DNA of 64,000 nt from an uncultured Eubacteriales bacterium (GTDB taxonomy: Bacteria > Bacillota > Clostridia > Oscillospirales > CAG-272). A model generated the notes under the pieces. It made no database searches. It worked only from the letters and a program-made list of their open reading frames with translations, and had not been told where the DNA came from. The DNA is taken from NCBI GenBank assembly GCA_900546635.1, contig URDS01000001.1:1-64000 (forward strand), given 5' to 3'. Of the stretch, positions 1 to 7,506 are shown piece after piece. The stretch's first letter is position 1. Every line of letters begins with the position of its first letter. The position numbers were made by a program, and so were the translations under genes.

Positions 1-16
1 AGCACAGAAGCAGGCA

Positions 17-715
17 ATGGCCGAGGCCGTTGCCAGGATCCGCGAGAACATGACCACCGCCGCCAAGGCCGCAGGCCGCGATCCCGGCGAGGTGCTGCTG
101 TGCGCCGCCTGCAAGACCCGCACAGTGGAAGAAGTGCGCTACAGCGCCGATTTGCCCATTGACCTGTTTGGTGAAAACCACGTGCAGGAACTTGTGGAAA
201 AGACCGACGCCGGAGCTTACAACGGCAAGCCGGGGCATTTCATCGGCCACCTGCAGACCAACAAGGTCAACAAGGTGGTGGGCCACGCTGCGCTGATCCA
301 GAGCGTGGACAGCACGCGGCTGCTGGATAAGATCGAGGCCGCCGCCGAGCGGCTGGGCATCACCCAGGAGATCCTGATGGAGATCAACATCGGCGCCGAG
401 GAAAGCAAGAGCGGCGTTGGCCCGGACGACCTGTGGCCGCTGCTGGATGCTGCCGCCGCCAAGACCCACATCAAGGTGCGCGGGTTGATGGCCATTCCGC
501 CCGCCGATGCCGATGACACCGCTACCCGCCGCTTTTTTGCTGAGGTGCGGGAATTGCTGGCAAAGGCCGCTGCCCGCGGGTATGAAAATGCCCGGATGAA
601 TATTTTGTCCATGGGCATGAGCCACGATTATGCCGCCGCCATTGCCGAAGGTGCGACGATTGTGCGCGTAGGTACGGCGATTTATGGGGCAAGAGATTAT
701 AGTAAAAAGAAGTAA
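17..715 (+). CDS. yggS: YggS/PLPBP family pyridoxal phosphate homeostasis protein
   Basis: Single-domain alanine-racemase-like TIM barrel that binds PLP and helps keep vitamin B6 and amino-acid pools balanced; it is not itself a known enzyme. The expected PLP lysine is K33 in the AACKTR motif. GENHVQEL, HFIGHLQTNK and LSMGMSHDY are the hallmark family motifs. At 232 aa the length is typical. The frame stays open to the window edge and no ribosome-binding site is visible before the ATG at 17, so the true start could lie upstream. Codon use is much more G+C-rich than in genes after 1.4 kb, and the gene may belong to a different genome. Confidence 0.85.
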   Translation: MAEAVARIRENMTTAAKAAGRDPGEVLLCAACKTRTVEEVRYSADLPIDLFGENHVQELVEKTDAGAYNGKPGHFIGHLQTNKVNKVVGHAALIQSVDSTRLLDKIEAAAERLGITQEILMEINIGAEESKSGVGPDDLWPLLDAAAAKTHIKVRGLMAIPPADADDTATRRFFAEVRELLAKAAARGYENARMNILSMGMSHDYAAAIAEGATIVRVGTAIYGARDYSKKK

Positions 716-754
716 CCCATTTTCCGTTTCCTCACAACATATAATCAACATACA

Positions 755-789
755 AAAGAGCGATGCAGTTTCCCACTGCATCGCTCTTT
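755..789. terminator. Bidirectional hairpin terminator
   Basis: A perfect 15-bp stem (755-769 with 775-789) encloses a 5-nt loop, with A's before it and T's after it. It sits between the convergent yggS and EF-G-like genes and could serve both. Confidence 0.8.
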
Positions 790-817
790 GTTTTAGGAAA
801 TATTAAAAGTTTCTTTG

Positions 818-844
818 CCTACTTTCTTTTCCAAAGAAAGTAGG
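818..844 (-). terminator. Hairpin at the 3' end of the EF-G-like gene
   Basis: A 12-bp perfect stem (818-829 with 833-844) with a 3-nt loop lies directly against the stop codon of the minus-strand EF-G-like gene. The T-run after it is weak, so it may be a stability hairpin that works with the stronger one at 755-789. Confidence 0.5.
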
Positions 845-2917
845 TTAGTCCTCGTCGGCGAAGTTGCCGAGGGCTTTGGCCTGCTCGATGACCTTGGCCT
901 CCAGCATCTGGGGCAGAGTCTCGTAGCGGACGAAATCGAAGGTGTACCAGCCGCGGCCCTGGGTCAGCTGACGCAGGAAGGTGGTGAAATCCTGCATCTC
1001 GGCGATGGGCACCTCGGCCTCCACGACCTGCAGGCCGTCCTCATCCGGGTTCATGCCCAGCACGCGGCCGCGGCGCTTGGTGACCTCGCCCATGATGTCG
1101 CCGGTGTTGTCTGCCGGGACATGGGCCTGCAGGGACCCGATGGGCTCCAGCAGAACAGGGCCAGCTTCAGGAACAGCGGCCTTGTAGGCCAGCTTGGCGG
1201 CCATAATGAACGCCATTTCACTGGAATCCACAGGGTGATAGCTGCCGTCCAGCAGGGTGGCTTTCAGGCCGACCATCGGGTAACCGGCCAGCACACCGTG
1301 CTCGGCCGCCTGGCGGACGCCCTTTTCAACAGCGGGGAAGAAGTTCTTCGGTACGCTGCCGCCGAAGATACTTTCTGTAAAGGTCAGCCCCTCCGTGTCG
1401 CTCGGAGAAAACTCAATTTTGACATGACCGTACTGTCCGTGTCCGCCGGACTGCTTTTTATGTTTGCCCTCGACGGAAACCTTCTTTTTAATCGTTTCGC
1501 GATACGCGATTCGCTGCTTTTCAAGCGCAACGGATATGCCGTAGCGCGTTTTCAGCCGGGCGACCGTAACGTCAAGATGCATGTCTCCGAGGCCGTAGAT
1601 CAGCATTTGTTTGGTTTCGGCGTTGTTTTCAAAGCGCAGCGTGAGGTCTTCTTCAAGGAGTTTTGTGATCCCTTGTGAAATTTTATCTTCATCGCCTTTG
1701 GCTACCGGAACAATGCCTTTGGCCATATAGGGAACCGGAGAAATCACATGGGCATACTGTATTTTACCGGATGCGCTCAATGTATCGTTGGTATTGGTAT
1801 CGTTCAGCTTTGCGGTCACACCGATATCGCCGCAAGCGAGCAAGTCGGTTTCGGTTTGCTTCTTTCCGCACATGGTGTAGATTTTATTTAATTTTTCTTC
1901 ACCGCCGCGCGCATTTTTCAAAACCATGTCTCGGCGAACTTCTCCGTTCATCACTTTGAAAAACGTCATTTTTCCCACAAACGGATCGGCGATCGTTTTA
2001 AATACGAATATCGCCGGATCGCCGTCCTTGTCGATCGCAATTTCGCTCCCGTCAACAGATTGTTCTGTGCCGCGTGCGGTCGGACGCGGGAAAGAATCGG
2101 CAATCACGTCGAGCAGGGGACCAACGCCCCAAACTTTGGCAGCGGAGCCGCAGATGACCGGAACGATTCCACCGTTTATGATGCCCTGATGGATGGCTTC
2201 CACGGCTTCGTCACGTGTGATTTCTTCGCCCGCAAAGTATTTTTCCATCAATTCTTCGCTGGTTTCGGCAATCGACTCCAGCAGCATGTTTCGGTACTCG
2301 TGCGCCGTGCCGACAAAGTCGGCGGGAATACTTACACCGTGAGACAGATTGCCCTTGTCGTCATATTTATAGACTTTCATATCGATCAAATTTAAAAAGC
2401 CGCCGACATGATCGCCCTCGATCATCGGAATGAAGAGCGGGCAGACCGCGACGCCGTAACGGTCGCGCAGCGCCGAGAATACTTTGGCAAACCGCGCTTC
2501 GCCGTCGTCAAAACGATTGATGAAAAAGGATTTCGGAATTTTGGCTTCGGTCGCGTAGTCCCAGCCCAAATCCGTGCCGACCTGAACGCCGGTGCGGCCG
2601 TCTACCACGATGATCGCTGCATCCGCAACCCGAACCGCCTGTTTTGCCTCTCCCTTGAAGCCAAGATAGCCGGGGGTGTCGATGATGTTGATTTTAATGT
2701 CGTTGTGTATAAAATTGATCATTGCAGCCGAAAGCGTAAAACCGCGTTTGATCTCCTCAGGATCATAGTCGCACACCGTGTTGCCGTCGGTTATTTTGCC
2801 AAGCCGGTCGGTTAGCTTTTTGTAAAAGAGCATTGCCTCTGCCAAAGAGGTCTTTCCGGCTGAGCCATGCCCCAAAAGCGCTATGTTTCGAATATTTTTG
2901 GTTATTGTGTTCGCCAT
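845..2917 (-). CDS. Elongation factor G-like GTPase (EF-G paralogue)
   Basis: A 690-aa translational GTPase with the EF-G domain order: G domain, domain II, and C-terminal domains III-V including the GGSVPKNFFPAVEKG region. The P-loop is GHGSAGKT and G3 is DTPG. The usual G4 NKxD appears as NRFD, and the switch regions differ from canonical fusA, which starts at 63678. It therefore belongs to the EF-G-like paralogues common in Clostridia, whose job is unsettled. I chose the ATG at 2917 because AAAAGGAGC lies just upstream; the longer open frame has no such site. The 3' part (845 to about 1350) has a different codon bias from the 5' part, so the protein may be a hybrid of two organisms. Confidence 0.8.
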   Translation of the reverse strand: MANTITKNIRNIALLGHGSAGKTSLAEAMLFYKKLTDRLGKITDGNTVCDYDPEEIKRGFTLSAAMINFIHNDIKINIIDTPGYLGFKGEAKQAVRVADAAIIVVDGRTGVQVGTDLGWDYATEAKIPKSFFINRFDDGEARFAKVFSALRDRYGVAVCPLFIPMIEGDHVGGFLNLIDMKVYKYDDKGNLSHGVSIPADFVGTAHEYRNMLLESIAETSEELMEKYFAGEEITRDEAVEAIHQGIINGGIVPVICGSAAKVWGVGPLLDVIADSFPRPTARGTEQSVDGSEIAIDKDGDPAIFVFKTIADPFVGKMTFFKVMNGEVRRDMVLKNARGGEEKLNKIYTMCGKKQTETDLLACGDIGVTAKLNDTNTNDTLSASGKIQYAHVISPVPYMAKGIVPVAKGDEDKISQGITKLLEEDLTLRFENNAETKQMLIYGLGDMHLDVTVARLKTRYGISVALEKQRIAYRETIKKKVSVEGKHKKQSGGHGQYGHVKIEFSPSDTEGLTFTESIFGGSVPKNFFPAVEKGVRQAAEHGVLAGYPMVGLKATLLDGSYHPVDSSEMAFIMAAKLAYKAAVPEAGPVLLEPIGSLQAHVPADNTGDIMGEVTKRRGRVLGMNPDEDGLQVVEAEVPIAEMQDFTTFLRQLTQGRGWYTFDFVRYETLPQMLEAKVIEQAKALGNFADED

Positions 2918-2950
2918 TCTGTTCGCTCCTTTTCTGCAAGTTATATTTTT

Positions 2951-2980
2951 ATTATACAGCAAGACAGAATCGCTTTTCAA
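2951..2980 (-). promoter_or_regulatory. Promoter for the EF-G-like gene
   Basis: On the minus strand, TTGAAA (2975-2980), an 18-bp spacer and TATAAT (2951-2956) lie about 35 bp before the start codon. Read by eye. Confidence 0.6.
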
Positions 2981-3044
2981 TACATTATTTGAACTTTTTG
3001 CAGTATATCTGTAAAATAATAAATTGTAATTTTGTGAAAAATGA

Positions 3045-4013
3045 CTATTGCTCTTTGCAGTTCTTTCCCTGCCAGAGATTTTGTGCGTACAGATATTGAT
3101 CCAGTGCGTTGAGCACGCCGAATTTTTTGCGACTCCAAAGCGGGGCCAAAAGCATCTCGGACGTTCCGTCACCGGTTACCCGTCCGATGACGATACCGGA
3201 GGGCAGAAGCGTCAGTTGCTGCGCCAAAATACGAACATAGCGTTCTTTTGTCAGCGGGGAATAGTCGCCGTCGGTATACAGCTTTGCCAGCGCAGTATCG
3301 CGCAGTACATGCAGAAGATGAAATTTGACCTGTTCGGGATGCAGTGCGGCGACGGCTTCGACCGTACTTAGCATGTCATAGTCATCTTCGCCCGGCAAGC
3401 CGTTAATCAAATGTACGCAAATCTGAATTTTCGGCGAAGCGGCGCGCAGAGCCGCGTACCCTGTGCAAAATTCCGCATAGGTATGGCATCGATTGATTTT
3501 CGCGGCGGTTTTATCATTCGCACTTTGCAGGCCGATCTCTACGGTCAGTACGGTTTTTTCGGCCAGTTCCGCAAGCAGGCTGAGCACTTCATCGTCAAGG
3601 CAATCCGCACGAGTGGCAATGTTCATTCCGACCGCGCCGGGGAGTTTCAGCGCCTCGGTAAATTTTTCACGCAGAAACGCCGCGGGCGCGTATGTATTGG
3701 TGTGCGCCTGAAAATAGGGAATTGTCCGCACGGTTTCCCATTTGGAGGACAGCTTTTCGCATCCGAGTTCGTATTGACGGCGTACAGAGAGCGTCGGGGG
3801 CGGTGCAAAATCTCCGCTTCCGCGGCCGGAACAGTAAATACAGCCGCCGCGGCCGCGTGTGCCGTCGATGTTTGGACAAGTACAGCCGATGTCCATTGGG
3901 ATTTTGACGCATTTGCCGCCGAATGTTTGGCGCAGGTAATAGTCATATGTATAATAGCGTTTGTTCGAGTCCGTGTTGGGAAAAGGATTCTGTTGACGCT
4001 GCGTTTGTTTCAT
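3045..4013 (-). CDS. YhcC/YtqA-type radical SAM protein (TIGR01212-like)
   Basis: A 322-aa radical SAM enzyme. Its Cys motif near the N-terminus is the unusual wide form of the YhcC family: C46, C58 and C61, in the context CTCPN...GRGGCIYC, which should hold the [4Fe-4S] cluster that cleaves S-adenosylmethionine. The conserved segments AHTNTYAP, ATRADCL, EIGLQ and HLINGLPGE follow. The substrate of this family is not well established, so the function stays general. The gene is on the minus strand 127 bp upstream of the EF-G-like gene, which has its own promoter. Confidence 0.85.
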   Translation of the reverse strand: MKQTQRQQNPFPNTDSNKRYYTYDYYLRQTFGGKCVKIPMDIGCTCPNIDGTRGRGGCIYCSGRGSGDFAPPPTLSVRRQYELGCEKLSSKWETVRTIPYFQAHTNTYAPAAFLREKFTEALKLPGAVGMNIATRADCLDDEVLSLLAELAEKTVLTVEIGLQSANDKTAAKINRCHTYAEFCTGYAALRAASPKIQICVHLINGLPGEDDYDMLSTVEAVAALHPEQVKFHLLHVLRDTALAKLYTDGDYSPLTKERYVRILAQQLTLLPSGIVIGRVTGDGTSEMLLAPLWSRKKFGVLNALDQYLYAQNLWQGKNCKEQ

Positions 4014-4091
4014 AGCGTGCTCCTTGACGGAAATTTGAATCTATTGTACTGTAATTCACAATGTTTTTCAATAAAAAATTTGAAATTCTAC

Positions 4092-4120
4092 TTGATTTTT
4101 AGAATGGGGTATGCTATTAT
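4092..4120 (+). promoter_or_regulatory. Promoter for tRNA-Ser(GGA)
   Basis: TTGATT (4092-4097), a 17-bp spacer and TATTAT (4115-4120) end 24 bp before the mature tRNA 5' end. Confidence 0.6.
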
Positions 4121-4143
4121 ATACGAGCATGCCGATGCGATTT

Positions 4144-4234
4144 GGAGAAGTCGCCTAGTTGGTCGAGGGCGCGCGACTGGAAATCGCGTAACCCCTAACA
4201 GGGTTCGAGAGTTCGAATCTCTCCTTCTCCGCCA
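4144..4234 (+). tRNA. tRNA-Ser (anticodon GGA), CCA encoded
   Basis: Acceptor arm GGAGAAG pairs with CTTCTCC at 4224-4230, followed by G and an encoded CCA. The anticodon loop is CTGGAAA with GGA at 4179-4181, reading UCC and UCU. The long variable arm (ACCCCTAACAGGGT region) is typical of class II serine tRNAs, and the T loop has TTCGAAT. The last A of CCA is also the first base of the terminator stem. Confidence 0.97.
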
Positions 4235-4280
4235 AAGCAAAAGCCCTTGAAAACCTTGTGTTTTCAAGGGCTTTTGCTTT
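4234..4280 (+). terminator. Terminator after tRNA-Ser(GGA)
   Basis: A perfect 21-bp stem (4234-4254 with 4260-4280) with a 5-nt loop. It begins at the last base of the encoded CCA, so the tRNA ends directly at its terminator. Confidence 0.9.
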
Positions 4281-4335
4281 GCGTGTTTTAAAAATAAAAA
4301 CAGAACATACAGTAACGGAGTGTCAGTGGTCAAAA

Positions 4336-5703
4336 ATGCGACAGGAAAATGATCTTGGAAATGATCCGATAGGCAGACTTGTGCTGCGAATTGCGCTGCC
4401 GAGTATGCTTGCGCAGTTTGTGAATGTCTTGTACAGTGTTGTGGATCGCATGTACATAGGAAACATAGCGGATGTGGGCGATCTTGCACTGGCAGGTGTC
4501 GGCGTATGCGGTCCGGTCATTACGATGATCGGCTCTGTGTCGTCCTTAGTGGGGATCGGCGGCGGAACATTGATGAGCATTCGTATGGGCGAGGGCAATT
4601 TGAAAAAGGCAAAGATCATTTTGGCAAATTGCTTTTTGATGCTTTGTGTTTTTTCGCTGCTGCTCATGGCCGTTTTCTTTCCCATCCGAGAGCGTATGCT
4701 GATGTTTTTCGGTGCGAGCGATGCGACCATTTCTTTTGCGAGCCGATATTTTTCCATTTATCTTACGGGAACATTGTTCGCGCTGCTTTCTACGGGCATG
4801 AGTCAGTTCATCATTTGTCAGGGGTTTGCCAAAAAAGCCATGTTTGCGGTCGTGCTCGGCGCGGCGCTGAACATTATTTTGGATCCGATTTTTATCTTTG
4901 TGCTGGATATGGGCGTTGAGGGGGCGGCAATTGCCACGGTTTTGTCGCAGCTTGCAAGCTGTTGCTTTGTGCTGTGTTTTCTGTTTGGCAAGCAACCGCC
5001 GATTCCGATCACATTCGGCGCATACAGTTTGCATGTAATGCGGCGGGTGCTGTCGATTGGTTTTACACCGTTTGCGATCATCGCGGCGGACAATATTATG
5101 ATTATTGCCATGAATGCAGTTCTGCAAGAGTACGGCGGCGCAGCGCAGGGAGATATGCTGGTCACTTGCGCGACGATTGCGCAGAGCTTTATGCTGGTGG
5201 TCACGATGCCGCTCGGCGGAATCAGCGGCGGAACGCAAACCATATTGAGCTTCAATTACGGTGCGCGTCAGACTGCGCGTGTACAGGAGGCCCAGCAAAA
5301 AATTTTTCTGCTTTGCCTTGCGTATACCGCGCTTATGACCGCGTTTGCATGGGTAGGCGGAAGAGGCTTTGTTCGGCTTTTCACGAGCGATGCGGTGGTT
5401 GAAAGCAACGCTTTGTGGGCGGTTCGCGTTTGTACGCTGTCCTTGCTTCCGCTGGGACTGCAATATGAAGTTGTGGACGGATTTACGGCGATCGGACAGG
5501 TGCGCTTTGCGCTTGCGCTTTCTTTTTGGCGCAAGCTTGTGTATTTTTCCGCGTTGTTCATTCTTCCCGCGATGTATGGCGCGAAAGCTGCATTTTACGC
5601 TGAACCTGTATCCGATGTGCTCGGCCCCGCGGTGTCGGTTATCGTATATCTTATGGTCATGAAACGTGTGTTGAACAAGCGAAAACAGGCGGATAAACTG
5701 TAG
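4336..5703 (+). CDS. MATE family efflux transporter
   Basis: A 455-aa membrane protein with about twelve hydrophobic segments in two similar halves, as in MATE (NorM/DinF-type) exporters that move cationic drugs or metabolites out in exchange for Na+ or H+. Typical motifs are LALPSMLAQF-type TM1, VVDRMYIGNIAD near residue 40, and PLGGISGGTQTI in the second half. The ATG at 4336 gives the usual family start (MRQENDLGNDPIGRLV); the longer open frame runs into the tRNA terminator. The ribosome-binding site is weak. The substrate cannot be told from sequence. Confidence 0.9.
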   Translation: MRQENDLGNDPIGRLVLRIALPSMLAQFVNVLYSVVDRMYIGNIADVGDLALAGVGVCGPVITMIGSVSSLVGIGGGTLMSIRMGEGNLKKAKIILANCFLMLCVFSLLLMAVFFPIRERMLMFFGASDATISFASRYFSIYLTGTLFALLSTGMSQFIICQGFAKKAMFAVVLGAALNIILDPIFIFVLDMGVEGAAIATVLSQLASCCFVLCFLFGKQPPIPITFGAYSLHVMRRVLSIGFTPFAIIAADNIMIIAMNAVLQEYGGAAQGDMLVTCATIAQSFMLVVTMPLGGISGGTQTILSFNYGARQTARVQEAQQKIFLLCLAYTALMTAFAWVGGRGFVRLFTSDAVVESNALWAVRVCTLSLLPLGLQYEVVDGFTAIGQVRFALALSFWRKLVYFSALFILPAMYGAKAAFYAEPVSDVLGPAVSVIVYLMVMKRVLNKRKQADKL

Positions 5704-5755
5704 GCATTCGGTTGCATAAAAAATAATGAACCGGGATTTGAGGCGTGAATGTATG

Positions 5756-5793
5756 AAAAATGAGACATCTTTGCACGGATGTCTCATTTTTTA
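5756..5793 (+). terminator. Terminator after the MATE gene
   Basis: The inverted repeat GAGACATC / GATGTCTC, extended by A's on the left and T's on the right, makes a hairpin followed by a T-run about 50 bp after the MATE stop codon. Confidence 0.85.
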
Positions 5794-5797
5794 TGTC

Positions 5798-5826
5798 TTG
5801 AAATAAACCAATATTTGTGTTATACT
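5798..5826 (+). promoter_or_regulatory. Promoter and 240-nt leader of the Crp/Fnr gene
   Basis: TTGAAA (5798-5803), exactly 17 bp, then TATACT (5821-5826). Transcription would start near 5833, leaving a leader of about 240 nt before the GTG start at 6074. The leader holds a 9-bp hairpin (5923-5931 with 5944-5952) followed by TTTT, and one 15-codon reading frame at 5833-5880 with no ribosome-binding site. I recognise no known riboswitch here. Confidence 0.6.
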
Positions 5827-6073
5827 CGGTATATGTTGAAAACCAATCGAAATGCGTCGCAAGGACAAGAACGCGTGTGACCAAAGATTCGACACAGCCG
5901 GTTGCAAAGAAAGTTCGCGTTTCCCAAGCAACCGAAATTTTGCTTGCTTGGGTTTTGATGGATTTACGTGATTCGGCTTGCAGATTTTGAGAAAAAACGC
6001 GGATTGCGTACCGGTTTTTGCGCCATGCTGCTTGCGACTTTTCATAGTGAATTGAAAACGGAGGCAAATCACA

Positions 6074-6736
6074 GTGACAGACTTAAAGTATTTTATAAAA
6101 CTTCCGTTTTGGGAGCGGCTTACAGACAGTGAAAAAGAGCTTGTACAGACGAATTCCATGATACAAAAATATACGAAAGGTGAGTTCGTTTATAACGGCG
6201 GCGCAAAGTGCAGCGGAATGACAGTGGTACTGAGCGGGGAACTCCGCATTAGCGTTATATCTGAAGAAGGGCGTGAAATCACGCTTTATCGTCTGCACGA
6301 AAATGAACTGTGCGCGCTTTCGGCTTCATGTATTTTAAGTCAGATCACATTTGATACGCATACGACGGCCGCCGAAGAATGCTCGGTACTGGTTATTAAC
6401 GCATATGCATTTGAAAAACTCATGAAGCAAAATATCTATGTCCGGTGTTTTATATATGAATTATTAAGCGAGCGCTTTTCTTCTGTTATGTGGACAATGC
6501 AGATGATTTTGTTTAAAGGTTTTGACCGCCGGCTTGCCTCTTTTTTAATCGGTGAGTATGAGCGGACAGGGCTTAAAACCATACAAATGACGCATGAGCA
6601 AATTGCGCAGTACACCAATTCCGCCCGTGAGGTCGTTGCCCGGATGCTCAAACGTTTTGCAAGCGAAAAATTGGTAGAATTTAAAAGAGGACGAATTACG
6701 CTGTTAGACATTCCCGCGCTTCAAATGATGAAATAA
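6074..6736 (+). CDS. Crp/Fnr family transcriptional regulator
   Basis: A 220-aa regulator. Residues about 15-115 form a cyclic-nucleotide-binding-like beta-roll (KGEFVYNGG, GELRISVISEEGREITL). Residues 120-145 form the long dimer helix. Residues about 173-205 form the winged helix-turn-helix (THEQIAQYTNSAREVVARML). Cysteines lie at 46, 80, 86, 103 and 125, but not in the N-terminal FNR cluster pattern, so redox sensing is possible but not shown. It starts at GTG with GGAGG at 6060-6064. It precedes the thioredoxin/rhodanese/rubrerythrin genes in the same direction and is the obvious candidate regulator of that cluster. Confidence 0.88.
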   Translation: MTDLKYFIKLPFWERLTDSEKELVQTNSMIQKYTKGEFVYNGGAKCSGMTVVLSGELRISVISEEGREITLYRLHENELCALSASCILSQITFDTHTTAAEECSVLVINAYAFEKLMKQNIYVRCFIYELLSERFSSVMWTMQMILFKGFDRRLASFLIGEYERTGLKTIQMTHEQIAQYTNSAREVVARMLKRFASEKLVEFKRGRITLLDIPALQMMK

Positions 6737-6854
6737 AAAAATTTCTCAAAATGCGACTTGGTCACGGTTTTCTCTGAAATGAAGTGGTAAAATACAGTCA
6801 ATCAAAAGGATGATAATCCGAAGATGAAAAATTCCCTTTAAGGAGGAAACCGTA

Positions 6855-7166
6855 ATGGCTGAAATCAAACTTACAAAACAGAATTTTGAGGATGAGGTCT
6901 TAAAATCAGACAGACCTGTGCTGGTTGACTTTTGGGCGTCATGGTGCGGTCCCTGCCGTATGATCGCGCCTGTTGTCTCTGAAATTGCAGAAGAAGCCGC
7001 CGAAAGATTCAAAGTCGGCAAGGTCAATGTAGACGAAGAGCAGGAGCTTGCCGCGCTTTTCCAAATTATGAGCATCCCAACGCTGATGGTATTTAAAGAC
7101 GGAAAGCCGGTAAACACGGTTGTAGGCTTCCGTCCGAAAGCCGCGCTTTTGGAAATGTTGAAATAA
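6855..7166 (+). CDS. trxA: Thioredoxin
   Basis: A 103-aa cytoplasmic thioredoxin with the classical active site WCGPC at residues 30-34 (C31, C34), the FWASW lead-in and the cis-proline region MSIPTLMVF. It reduces protein disulfides and peroxidases. AAGGAGG sits 9 bp before the ATG. No thioredoxin reductase is adjacent; the flavoprotein two genes downstream is of the CoA-disulfide reductase type. A TAAAAT box at 6788-6793 may be the -10 of its promoter, with a poor -35. It is probably co-transcribed with the genes to 11039. Confidence 0.93.
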   Translation: MAEIKLTKQNFEDEVLKSDRPVLVDFWASWCGPCRMIAPVVSEIAEEAAERFKVGKVNVDEEQELAALFQIMSIPTLMVFKDGKPVNTVVGFRPKAALLEMLK

Positions 7167-7178
7167 GAGGGAACAACC

Positions 7179-7505
7179 ATGCATTTTTTTGACTTTTTTA
7201 GAGGCTTGGATATAAATGAGGGCTTAAGAAAAATGCAAAGCACGGACGGGGCCGTACTGATTGATGTGCGTACTCGCGAGGAATATGCCGACGCACATAT
7301 TCCGGGAAGCTTGAATATTCCGCTGAATGAACTTCAAAGCGCAGAAAATAGAATTTCCGATAAAAGCACACCTCTTTTTGTTCATTGTTTAAGCGGCGGA
7401 AGAAGTCGTCAGGCTGTGCATTTTTTGAAGCGTTTGGGGTATACGGATGTAACGGATATCGGCGGCATTCATCACTATAGCGGAAAAATCGAGAAAGGAG
7501 CATAG
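7179..7505 (+). CDS. Single-domain rhodanese
   Basis: A 108-aa rhodanese domain. The active loop is CLSGGRS with catalytic C70, which would carry a persulfide. The CH2 motifs IDVRTREEYADAHIPGSLNIP and GGIHHYSG are present. No signal peptide is seen, so it should be cytoplasmic. It sits 12 bp after trxA and 1 bp before the CoA-disulfide reductase-like gene, whose product carries a second rhodanese domain. The pairing suggests handling of persulfide or polysulfide sulfur. The substrate is not determined. Confidence 0.9.
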   Translation: MHFFDFFRGLDINEGLRKMQSTDGAVLIDVRTREEYADAHIPGSLNIPLNELQSAENRISDKSTPLFVHCLSGGRSRQAVHFLKRLGYTDVTDIGGIHHYSGKIEKGA

Positions 7506-7506
7506 G

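Larger units (their letters stand above)
1..1350. other. Segment of different base composition (left edge)
   Basis: From base 1 to about 1350 codons are dominated by GCC, CTG, GGC and GAG, and the G+C content is clearly higher than in the rest of the window. The change happens inside the EF-G-like gene, near its conserved GGSVPKNFF region, and not at a gene boundary. The reading frame is intact across it. This fits either a chimeric contig joined through conserved EF-G sequence or a recombination event. The exact boundary cannot be placed by eye. Confidence 0.6.

Noticed and set aside
815..1678. Long plus-strand frame opposite the EF-G-like gene
   Set aside because: Antisense shadow of a conserved GTPase; no family motifs and no ribosome-binding site.
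4546..5787. 413-codon minus frame opposite the MATE gene
   Set aside because: Very basic, His/Arg-rich composition typical of an antisense shadow; the plus strand encodes a clear transporter.
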